A stretch of DNA of 23,323 nt, from the NCBI GenBank assembly GCA_964519585.1, contig CAZFIO010000012.1, positions 1 through 23,323 on the forward strand, read 5' to 3'. The DNA comes from CAZFIO01 sp964519585 (GTDB taxonomy: Bacteria; Bacillota; Clostridia; Tissierellales; Tissierellaceae). Shown piece after piece: positions 7,530 to 14,274 of this stretch. Each line of letters begins with the position of its first letter. The first letter of the stretch is position 1. The notes under the pieces were generated by a model. It was not told the origin of the DNA. It was given only the letters and a program-made list of their open reading frames with translations, and made no database searches. The position numbers and the translations under genes are program-made.

Positions 7530-7943
7530 ATGGGACGTAAACAAGCTAGGATAGGAGCTATGCAGGTTTTATTTCAAATGGAATCAAATAGTGATTTTTC
7601 TCAAGAGCTTTTGGAAAGATATTTTGATAACTTTGAGTATGATGATGGAGAACAAAGCTATATAAATGATGCAGTAAATTCTATTAAGGATAACCTAAGC
7701 ATAATTGATAAATACATTTCCAACAATTTAGAAGGTTGGTCAATATATAGGCTGGCTAGGGTAGACTTGGCAGTTTTGAGAATTGCTATTTATGAAATCC
7801 TATATAGAGAAGATATACCAGTTGAAGTTTCTATCAATGAAGCTATAGAAATAGTAAAAAAGTATAGTAATGAGGATTCCTTTAAGTTTATAAATGGAGT
7901 TCTAGGTAGCTTTGTTCGCGGAGTCAATATAAATAATCAATAG
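7530..7943 (+). CDS. nusB: transcription antitermination factor NusB
   Basis: A 137-aa all-helical RNA-binding protein of normal length. It shows the N-terminal pattern ARIGAMQVLFQME, the central LARVDLAVLRIAIYEILY, and the C-terminal IPVEVSINEAIEIVKKYSNE followed by DSFKFINGVLG, all typical of NusB. With NusE (S10) it binds boxA RNA and promotes antitermination of rRNA operons. AGGAGG (7517-7522) precedes the ATG. It lies directly downstream of a terminator-like hairpin and leads the xseA-xseB-ispA group. Confidence 0.96.
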   Translation: MGRKQARIGAMQVLFQMESNSDFSQELLERYFDNFEYDDGEQSYINDAVNSIKDNLSIIDKYISNNLEGWSIYRLARVDLAVLRIAIYEILYREDIPVEVSINEAIEIVKKYSNEDSFKFINGVLGSFVRGVNINNQ

Positions 7944-7990
7944 GAAGGCTTTAGTTTAATTTATATTTATAATTTTCTGGTGGTGATAGG

Positions 7991-9199
7991 ATGAGGGCTC
8001 TTAAGGTAAGTGAGGTAAATAACTATATAAAAAAATTGTTGTCTGATGATTTGATTCTTTCCAACATTCAAATAGAAGGTGAAATCTCGAATTTCAAAAA
8101 ACACTTTTCTGGCCACCTGTATTTTTCTCTGAAGGATGATAAGGGTAGGATTAAATGTGTTATGTTTAAATCTGATGCTGAAAATCTTTATAGTGACCTG
8201 GTTGAGGGTCAAAAGATTATTGCAAAGGGCTATATATCCATTTATGAAAAGGGTGGGGACTATCAATTATATGTTCAGAGTATTATGGATATGGGTAGGG
8301 GAAAACTATATAAAGAGTTTGAAGAATTGAAAAATAAATTAAATAATGAAGGTCTATTTGATATAGCCTATAAGAAGGAACTACCATCTATGCCCAAGAA
8401 AATAGGTATTGTTACTTCTGCTACAGGTGCAGCTATAAGGGATATAATCAATGTTATTAATAGGAGATTCCCTGTATGTGAAATACTCCTGTATCCATCC
8501 CTAGTTCAGGGTGATAGTGCTGCAAGGGAAATTATAAAGGCTCTTGAATACCTGGACAATAGGCAAGATATAGATTTGATAATATTTGGTAGGGGCGGTG
8601 GATCTATAGAAGAATTATGGGCATTTAATGATGAAGATTTGGCTAGGACAATCTTTAATTTAAAGACTCCCAACATTTCAGCTATAGGACACGAGACTGA
8701 TTTTACCATTGCAGATTTTGTATCTGACTTAAGGGCTCCAACTCCATCAGCAGCTGCGGAAATTGCTGTACCTGATGTAAGGGTCTTGATAAATAGCCTA
8801 GATGAAAAGAAGGCTAGACTGATAAAACTTTGGGATTATTTTTCAAGTAGAAGGCTAAGGGAATTAGAACATTTGAATAAGATTTTAAAATACCAATCCC
8901 CCCTATATAAAATTCAAGAAGAAAACCAGAAGATAGACAATTTAATTCGGGATATAGGCATGTTGGTTAAAGATTTTATCAGTAGTAATTTATTTAAATT
9001 AAATAAATTAGAAAACAAACTTCAACTACTTAATCCAACCTTATCTTTAGACAGGGGACATGGGATAATAACCAATGAGAAGGGCCATGTTTTATCATCT
9101 ATCAATAATTTGTCTATAGAAGAGGAAGTCAGGATACTCATGAAAGATGGTATGTTTAGGGCCACTATAAATGAAATAATAGAAGGGAGAAGGTTTTAA
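7991..9199 (+). CDS. xseA: exodeoxyribonuclease VII large subunit
   Basis: The product is 402 aa. Residues 1-100 form an OB-fold (IQIEGEISNFKKHFSGHLYF is the family pattern). The catalytic domain follows, with PKKIGIVTSATGAAIRDI (136-153), FGRGGGSIEELWAFNDEDLA (199-218) and AIGHETDFTIADFVSDLRAP (231-250). A coiled-coil region comes next (about 265-350). ExoVII degrades single-stranded DNA from both ends and needs many XseB copies. The protein is about 45-55 residues shorter than B. subtilis or E. coli XseA, probably in the coiled coil. The start is the ATG at 7991 with a GGTGGTGAT site upstream. It overlaps xseB by 1 nt (TAATG). Confidence 0.97.
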   Translation: MRALKVSEVNNYIKKLLSDDLILSNIQIEGEISNFKKHFSGHLYFSLKDDKGRIKCVMFKSDAENLYSDLVEGQKIIAKGYISIYEKGGDYQLYVQSIMDMGRGKLYKEFEELKNKLNNEGLFDIAYKKELPSMPKKIGIVTSATGAAIRDIINVINRRFPVCEILLYPSLVQGDSAAREIIKALEYLDNRQDIDLIIFGRGGGSIEELWAFNDEDLARTIFNLKTPNISAIGHETDFTIADFVSDLRAPTPSAAAEIAVPDVRVLINSLDEKKARLIKLWDYFSSRRLRELEHLNKILKYQSPLYKIQEENQKIDNLIRDIGMLVKDFISSNLFKLNKLENKLQLLNPTLSLDRGHGIITNEKGHVLSSINNLSIEEEVRILMKDGMFRATINEIIEGRRF

Positions 9200-9435
9200 T
9201 GGATATATCAAAATTATCGTATGAGGAAGCCATTAAGGAACTGGAAAATGTTTTAGAAAAATTGGAAAAGAATGATTCTAGCCTAGAGGAAACCTTGGAA
9301 ATCTTTAAAAAGGGGATGGAAATTCATAAGTTTTGTTCTGAAACCCTAAGCAAAACAGAAAACCAGGTAAAAATCTTGCTAGAAAAAGATGAGGAAATTT
9401 ACGAGGAAACCTTCTACTCTGGGGAGGTTGATTAA
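9199..9435 (+). CDS. xseB: exodeoxyribonuclease VII small subunit
   Basis: A 78-aa helical hairpin protein with the family motif LSYEEAIKELENVLEKLE and then SLEETLEIFKKGMEI. It coats the XseA coiled coil. Its ATG overlaps the xseA stop (TAATG), a classical coupled arrangement. The 3' end overlaps the likely ispA start by a few bases. Confidence 0.96.
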   Translation: MDISKLSYEEAIKELENVLEKLEKNDSSLEETLEIFKKGMEIHKFCSETLSKTENQVKILLEKDEEIYEETFYSGEVD

Positions 9436-10303
9436 GATAATATCGGATGAAACAAATCAAATTACCACTATAATAGAAGAAGATATTAAAGAAAGAATTA
9501 ATATAGAATGCCAATATCAAAAAAACCTTATAGATGCTATGAAATACAGTATTTTCTCTGGTGGAAAAAGATTACGTCCTATTTTTGCTATAAAAACATA
9601 CCAACTATTTGATGGCAATATAAAAAACATCTTGCCTTATGCTACTGCTATAGAAATGATACATACATATTCCCTAATCCATGATGATTTGCCCTCTATG
9701 GATGATGATGAATTAAGAAGGGGACAGGCAACCAACCATGTAAGATTTGGTGAAGCTATGGCAATTTTAGCGGGAGACAGTTTACTTAATCTTGCTTTTG
9801 AAATTATTTTGGATGACATATCTAAAACAAGTGAGTCTGATTTAACTATAGGGGAAAAGGTTAAGGCAGCAAAGCTTATTTCTCAGGCTTCTGGCCTAAG
9901 GGGAATGATAGGTGGTCAGGTTGTTGATATTAAAGCTACATATGAAAATATAAATAAAGAAATGCTAATGTTTATGTATGAAAGGAAAACAGCTGACTTA
10001 TTTAGAGCTGCTATCATGTCTGGAGCCATTATCGGTGGGGCTAGGGATAAGGAGCTTGGTATATTGACAAAATATTCTACCTTGCTTGGAATCTCATATC
10101 AAATTCAGGATGACTTACTAGATATAAGCCAGGACAAAAAAGAAAAGAAGCCAACATATTTGTCATTTTATGGAAAAGAAGAGGCAAAAAATAAATTAAA
10201 TAGATTAACGAAAGAATGCCTATCCCTACTAGAAGAACTAAAGGATAGAGATACATTTTTTTTGAAGGAATTAACCAAATCCCTAGTTGCTAGGGAAAAA
10301 TAA
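9428..10303 (+). CDS. ispA: farnesyl diphosphate synthase-type polyprenyl synthetase
   Basis: The product is about 291 aa and condenses IPP with DMAPP/GPP to make FPP. It carries GGKRLRP (45-51), the first Asp-rich motif DDLPSMD (86-92), KTADL (187-191) and the second Asp-rich motif DDLLD (228-232). The DDxxxxD form with Tyr81 five residues before it is characteristic of bacterial type II FPP synthases. Oddly, only ten residues (ISQDKKEKKP) lie between DDLLD and the conserved TY, where the family usually has about 21 including a GKxxGxD segment. The start is uncertain: TTG 9428 gives the usual N-terminal length, but GGGGAGG (9421-9427) abuts it. An ATG at 9389 inside xseB has no good ribosome binding site. 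It lies between xseB and the OLE RNA. Confidence 0.92.
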   Translation: MIKIISDETNQITTIIEEDIKERINIECQYQKNLIDAMKYSIFSGGKRLRPIFAIKTYQLFDGNIKNILPYATAIEMIHTYSLIHDDLPSMDDDELRRGQATNHVRFGEAMAILAGDSLLNLAFEIILDDISKTSESDLTIGEKVKAAKLISQASGLRGMIGGQVVDIKATYENINKEMLMFMYERKTADLFRAAIMSGAIIGGARDKELGILTKYSTLLGISYQIQDDLLDISQDKKEKKPTYLSFYGKEEAKNKLNRLTKECLSLLEELKDRDTFFLKELTKSLVAREK

Positions 10304-10315
10304 AATTGTAGTTTA

Positions 10316-10344
10316 TTGCATATTTTTAATACTTATGCTATAAT
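10316..10344 (+). promoter_or_regulatory. extended -10 promoter of the OLE RNA gene
   Basis: TTGCAT (10316-10321), a spacer of exactly 17 nt, and TATAAT (10339-10344) preceded by TGC, an extended -10. The start would be near 10351, just before the structured RNA. It lies fully in the ispA-OLE intergenic region. Confidence 0.75.
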
Positions 10345-10350
10345 ATTTTT

Positions 10351-10943
10351 AGCTAGGGTGGTACAGTATTCTAGTCAGTGCATCTATTCTAGAAGGCGGG
10401 GCTAAAAATCCGTCGAAGGGCATATCGATGAAGTTCCTTATTTAGGCTTGCGACGCCCAGTCGTGGGTTTATTTAGGGAGTAAGAAGGATGGGGCGATCT
10501 GCAATGGCATGCAGGCGTGGACCCTACTTTCGTGGAGACATAATATATGATTTTGTATTATGATAAACCTGCAAACTTGATTTGGGAGCAGAGTAGCCTG
10601 CCTTGAGTGAAGTATGGCGGATGACAAGTTCAACTTATAAATCCTAGGGCCCAGTGATTAATAAGTTCTGTTGTCGAAACCTATTTTGCAAAAGAGGCTA
10701 AGGAATAGAATGGCTGTTGAGGAAAACTCCTAGGCTGTTCAATAGAGATAAATTGAGGATTAAGGTGCGGACTAAGTGGCAATCCAGTTCTATATTTGGC
10801 GACAAATAGTAATAAAATTAAAGGGAAACCGCTGTTATGGTGACAGACAGTTTTTATTAGGGAAATCCTGCTGGACCTAAAGCCGTAAAATTTACTCGAT
10901 TTATTACCACTTTGTGCTGATAGCATTTAGCTATCAGCTTTTT
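10351..10943 (+). ncRNA. ole: OLE RNA (Ornate Large Extremophilic RNA)
   Basis: About 593 nt with no coding potential on the + strand and a visibly higher GC content than the flanking genes. It sits between ispA and oapA, the characteristic place of OLE RNA, and its length agrees with the roughly 0.6-kb class. Local pairings I can see include CCCA/TGGG around a GTCG loop (10456-10467), CTGC/GCAG (10499-10514), CATAATA/TATTATG (10539-10562), AACTTG with CAAGTT (10574-10579, 10625-10630), and the 3' terminator stem. The octamer TATTCTAG occurs twice near the 5' end (10367, 10385). In Bacillus halodurans, OLE RNA binds OapA, OapB and OapC at the membrane and is needed for tolerance of cold, short-chain alcohols and altered Mg2+. 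The identification rests on context, size and structure; I could not run a covariance model. The ends are inferred from promoter and terminator. Confidence 0.88.
10916..10943 (+). terminator. intrinsic terminator at the OLE RNA 3' end
   Basis: A perfect 9-bp stem (GCTGATAGC at 10916-10924 and GCTATCAGC at 10930-10938) has an ATTTA loop and five T after it. It lies 23 nt before the oapA start. No promoter fits in that gap, so oapA and the genes after it need read-through. Confidence 0.88.
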
Positions 10944-10966
10944 GTTTATATGGAGGTTTTTTCTAA

Positions 10967-11563
10967 ATGAAAAAAGAGAATAATGATAATTTTTTTAAGA
11001 AGTATAATATTAAGTGGGTAGTAGTTATAAGCTTATGGACTTTTATTATGGCCAGTATTTTAAATATAATAACTGAAAACTTAACTACTAATCTTAGTAT
11101 TATACCATCTTTTTTTATATTGCTATTTATTATTTTAATCGGAATAATATTTGATATTATAGGTATTGCAGTAACCAGGGCTGATGAAAAACCCTTTCAT
11201 TCTATGGCCTCTAAAAAAATAGATGAAGCAAAAATTGCAATAAAGCTAATTAGAAATGCAGATAAGGTTTCTAACTTTTGTAATGATGTAATTGGGGACA
11301 TAAGTGGAATTATTTCCGGTGCAGTAGGAGCAAACTTAATACATAAGCTTAGTAAGATTTATGATATTAGCAACACCTTGATATTTGCTATACTATTAAC
11401 CTCACTTACCGCTGCCTTTACTGTGGGTGGCAAGGCATTTGGAAAGTCAATAGCACTTACGAATTATGAGAAAATCATATTTAAGATGGCTAAATTCCTA
11501 AATTTTATAGAAAAATATTTTAAAATCAATCTTGTAAAAAAATCAGAAAACAAGAAGGACTAA
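10967..11563 (+). CDS. oapA: OLE-associated membrane protein OapA
   Basis: A 198-aa membrane protein directly downstream of the OLE RNA, the fixed position of OapA. Membrane segments lie at about 16-37, 46-69, 104-128 and 136-158, with a basic C-terminal tail. OapA is required to hold OLE RNA at the membrane in B. halodurans. The D111-I-S-G114 motif has the same spacing as the pair D104/G107, which as I recall was mutated in B. halodurans OapA with a dominant-negative effect. From residue 55 on the protein is co-linear with the DUF21 membrane domain of CNNM/CorC Mg2+ transporters, including a GKAFGKSIA segment (155-163) in place of the DUF21 GEILPKSLA. No CBS domains follow. GGAGG (10952-10956) precedes the ATG. 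Confidence 0.9.
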   Translation: MKKENNDNFFKKYNIKWVVVISLWTFIMASILNIITENLTTNLSIIPSFFILLFIILIGIIFDIIGIAVTRADEKPFHSMASKKIDEAKIAIKLIRNADKVSNFCNDVIGDISGIISGAVGANLIHKLSKIYDISNTLIFAILLTSLTAAFTVGGKAFGKSIALTNYEKIIFKMAKFLNFIEKYFKINLVKKSENKKD

Positions 11564-11591
11564 TAATTAACATTTGTTAGGGAGAGGTTTT

Positions 11592-12392
11592 ATGGAAAAG
11601 ATAAGGGCTGATGCCTTACTATTTGCAAAAGGTCTGGTGAACTCAAAAGAGAAGGGCAAAAGATTTATAATGGAAGGCTCAGTGTTTATAGGAGAAAAAA
11701 GGGTGGATAAACCGGGTGAAAAAATAAATACAGATAGTGAAATTTATATAAAAGACAACCCCCTAACCTATGTTAGCAGGGGGGGGTTGAAGCTAGAGAA
11801 GGCAATCAATGAATTTGATATTGATTTACAGGGAGTTCATGCTCTTGATATAGGGGCATCCACTGGTGGTTTTACAGATTGTATGCTACAAAATGGTGCA
11901 AAAAAGGTATATGCTATAGATGTGGGATACGGACAGCTGGATTGGGGTTTAAGAAATGATCCAAGGGTAGTGGTTATGGAAAGAACAAATGTAAGGTATG
12001 TGAATCCAGATGATTTTCAAGATAAAATCAATTTTATATCTATTGACGTTTCCTTTATCTCTTTAAAACTTGTTTTACCTGTTGCCAAATCATTTTTAGA
12101 CCCTCAAGGGCAAATATTAGCACTTATAAAACCACAGTTTGAAGCAGGACGGGAAAAGGTAGGGAAAAAAGGTATTATAAAGGATAAAAGTATCCACCAG
12201 GAGGTTTTAAAGGATATCATTGAATTTACCAATAAAATAAGCTTGGGTGTAAAAGGTGTTTCTTTTTCCCCTATAACTGGCTCCAAGGGAAATATTGAAT
12301 TTTTATTGTATTTAATTAATGAGGAATTGTATCCAATCAATGATGATAAAATTAATTCACTAGTAGATCTAGCCCATAAGTCACTTAAGTAA
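11592..12392 (+). CDS. tlyA: TlyA family rRNA 2'-O-methyltransferase
   Basis: The product is 266 aa. An N-terminal S4 RNA-binding domain (1-60, RADALLFAKGLVNSKEKGKR) is followed by an FtsJ/RrmJ-like methyltransferase. The SAM motif is ALDIGASTGGFTD (84-96), and later conserved segments are IDVGYGQLDWGLRNDPRV and SIDVSFISLKLVLP, with LIKPQFEAGR near 175. TlyA methylates 16S and/or 23S rRNA in mycobacteria; the Firmicute orthologues (YqxC) are less studied. The ATG at 11592 follows an AGGGAGAGG site; an in-frame ATG at 11574 would add six unconserved residues. It sits between oapA and recN. In related genomes dxs precedes it and argR/ahrC follows; both are absent here. Confidence 0.94.
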   Translation: MEKIRADALLFAKGLVNSKEKGKRFIMEGSVFIGEKRVDKPGEKINTDSEIYIKDNPLTYVSRGGLKLEKAINEFDIDLQGVHALDIGASTGGFTDCMLQNGAKKVYAIDVGYGQLDWGLRNDPRVVVMERTNVRYVNPDDFQDKINFISIDVSFISLKLVLPVAKSFLDPQGQILALIKPQFEAGREKVGKKGIIKDKSIHQEVLKDIIEFTNKISLGVKGVSFSPITGSKGNIEFLLYLINEELYPINDDKINSLVDLAHKSLK

Positions 12393-12415
12393 TATTATAT
12401 TTGGAGGTCTTTTAT

Positions 12416-14104
12416 ATGCTTCTTGAATTAGATATTAAAAACTTTGCAATAATTGAGGACTTAAATATTCAATTTACTAAAGGTTTGAATCTTTTAACTG
12501 GAGAGACTGGTTCTGGGAAATCAATCATAATTGAGGCTTTAGGAATAATATTGGGTGGTAGGGGAACTAAGGACTTGATTAGGAGTGGGGAAGATAAATC
12601 TACTCTTCAGGCTGTCTTTTTTCTTGAAAATTTGGACAAGGTTAAAAACAAAATATTAGAATATGGTATTGAGCAGGATAGCGATAATCTATTGATTATA
12701 TCGAGAGAGATTGCTAGTAAGGGCCCAAGTATTTCAAGGGTAAATGGGAAAACAGTAACCCTATCTATTTTAAATAAGATTACTGACTTACTGGTAGATA
12801 TTTTTGCTCAAGAGGAACATCAATCCTTATTAAATGTTTCTAATCATAAAGATTTAATTGATTCTTTTGGTAATAAGGAGTTTATGACTTTAAAAGAAGA
12901 AATTAGACGGAATTATTTGAATTATATTAAAGAAAAAGAAGAATTAGAAAAAATAAACATTGATATAAATCAAAGAAATAGGGAAATTGATTTAATAAGA
13001 TTTCAAATTCAAGAGATTGATGATGCTGACTTATCAGATAAAGAAGATGATTTGGAAAATGAATATAATAAACTGCTAAATATTAAGGATATTAACCTAG
13101 GTATTTCAAAGATTAATGATCTATATAATAATTATAATTATGGAGATACTAATATCCAAGCCTACTTAAATAATTGCATTTCGATTCTCTTGGATCTAAT
13201 AAAATTTGATAAATCCTTACAGTCTTACCTAGATAGAATGGAAAGTGTAAATTATGAGTTGGAAGATATTAATAATGATTTAATAAATTATAAGTCTACA
13301 AATGATCTAGATGAAGAACGGCTCTATAAGCTAAGGGAAAGAATTGATTTAATCAACAAACTAAAAAGAAAATATGGAAATACTATAGATGATATATTAT
13401 CCTATAGAGAAAAAATAAATAAAGAATTACAGGCTTTATTAAATTTTGAAAATGAGATAAGTATTAGGAAAAACAATATTGAAAAAATTAGTCAAGTCTT
13501 ACTAACAAAATCAAAAAAAATAAGCGAAATAAGAAAGATTATAGGAGCAGATTTGGAAAAACAAATCCTTAAAGAATTGGATACGCTAAACATGGAAAAT
13601 GTTAATTTTAAGGTGAATTTTAAAGAAAGAACACATTTTTCCATAGATGGTATTGACCAGATAGAATTTTTAATTTCCACTAATATAGGTGAAGATCTTA
13701 AATCTCTTAATAGGATAGTTTCTGGTGGAGAAATGTCAAGGATAATGTTGGGTTTTAAGTCTATATTAGCTGAGGCTGATAATATTCCAACCCTGATTTT
13801 TGACGAAATAGATACGGGCATAAGTGGCAGAACAGCACAAATAGTAGGTGAAAAGATACATAGGATAGCAAAAAAACATCAAGTAATATCCGTTTCCCAC
13901 TTGCCTCAAATTACCGCTCTTGCTGATAGCCACTATCAAATATCCAAAAAAATTAATAATCAAGGCAAAGTTACAACCCAAATCACAAAATTAAATGATG
14001 AAGAAAGAATATATGTACTTGCAAGATTACTAGGAGGCGTAAATGTCACCAGTACAACGCTAAAACATGCAAAAGAAATGCTAGAAATGTCAAAAAAAAT
14101 TTAA
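12416..14104 (+). CDS. recN: DNA repair protein RecN
   Basis: A 562-aa SMC-like ATPase of normal length. The Walker A motif is GETGSGKS (29-36). Long coiled coils occupy about 150-380. The ABC signature is VSGGEMSRIML (about 435) and Walker B is LIFDEIDTGISG (about 460). RecN acts early at double-strand breaks. The ATG at 12416 has GGAGG (12403-12407) 8 nt upstream; an in-frame ATG at 12401 has no site and is rejected. It is the last gene of the unit, with a strong terminator after it. Confidence 0.97.
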   Translation: MLLELDIKNFAIIEDLNIQFTKGLNLLTGETGSGKSIIIEALGIILGGRGTKDLIRSGEDKSTLQAVFFLENLDKVKNKILEYGIEQDSDNLLIISREIASKGPSISRVNGKTVTLSILNKITDLLVDIFAQEEHQSLLNVSNHKDLIDSFGNKEFMTLKEEIRRNYLNYIKEKEELEKINIDINQRNREIDLIRFQIQEIDDADLSDKEDDLENEYNKLLNIKDINLGISKINDLYNNYNYGDTNIQAYLNNCISILLDLIKFDKSLQSYLDRMESVNYELEDINNDLINYKSTNDLDEERLYKLRERIDLINKLKRKYGNTIDDILSYREKINKELQALLNFENEISIRKNNIEKISQVLLTKSKKISEIRKIIGADLEKQILKELDTLNMENVNFKVNFKERTHFSIDGIDQIEFLISTNIGEDLKSLNRIVSGGEMSRIMLGFKSILAEADNIPTLIFDEIDTGISGRTAQIVGEKIHRIAKKHQVISVSHLPQITALADSHYQISKKINNQGKVTTQITKLNDEERIYVLARLLGGVNVTSTTLKHAKEMLEMSKKI

Positions 14105-14118
14105 AATATTATAAAAAA

Positions 14119-14157
14119 TGAAGCTATAGACTAATATTTCTATAGTTTCATTTTTTT
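14119..14157 (+). terminator. intrinsic terminator after recN
   Basis: A 12-bp stem (TGAAGCTATAGA at 14119-14130 and TCTATAGTTTCA at 14139-14150, one G-T pair) is followed by seven T. Flanking A and T runs can extend the stem. It separates recN from the sporulation gene spoIVB. Confidence 0.88.
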
Positions 14158-14190
14158 ATTTTTAAACTAATATATAACATCTTGTTTATA

Positions 14191-14219
14191 GAATAATTAT
14201 TGATTAAAAGGTGAAATTA
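14191..14219 (+). promoter_or_regulatory. possible forespore (sigma-F/sigma-G) promoter of spoIVB
   Basis: GGTGAAATTA (14210-14219) matches every position of the sigma-F -10 pattern GGnRAnAnTW. GAATA (14191-14195), 14 nt upstream, fits a forespore sigma -35. B. subtilis spoIVB is transcribed by sigma-F and sigma-G. Both motifs are short and degenerate, so this is a motif match only. Confidence 0.45.
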
Positions 14220-14274
14220 TATTTATAAAGTTATGTCAGGAGGTGATTTTTAAGAAATAAAGGAGAGTGATTTA

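Noticed and set aside
10281..10295. CCCTAG-TTG-CTAGGG palindrome at the end of ispA
   Set aside because: Short stem with a 3-nt loop followed by A rather than T; on the minus strand it would resemble a terminator but no minus-strand gene exists here.
10670..10679. GTTGTCGAAA, nine of ten matches to the Spo0A box, inside the OLE RNA
   Set aside because: It is over 300 nt downstream of the OLE promoter within the transcribed structured RNA and not near any start; most likely chance or RNA structure.
10681..10926. 81-codon open frame on the minus strand inside the OLE region
   Set aside because: It lies wholly within the structured RNA, has no recognisable family pattern, and is rich in Ser/Pro/Phe as expected of a chance frame.
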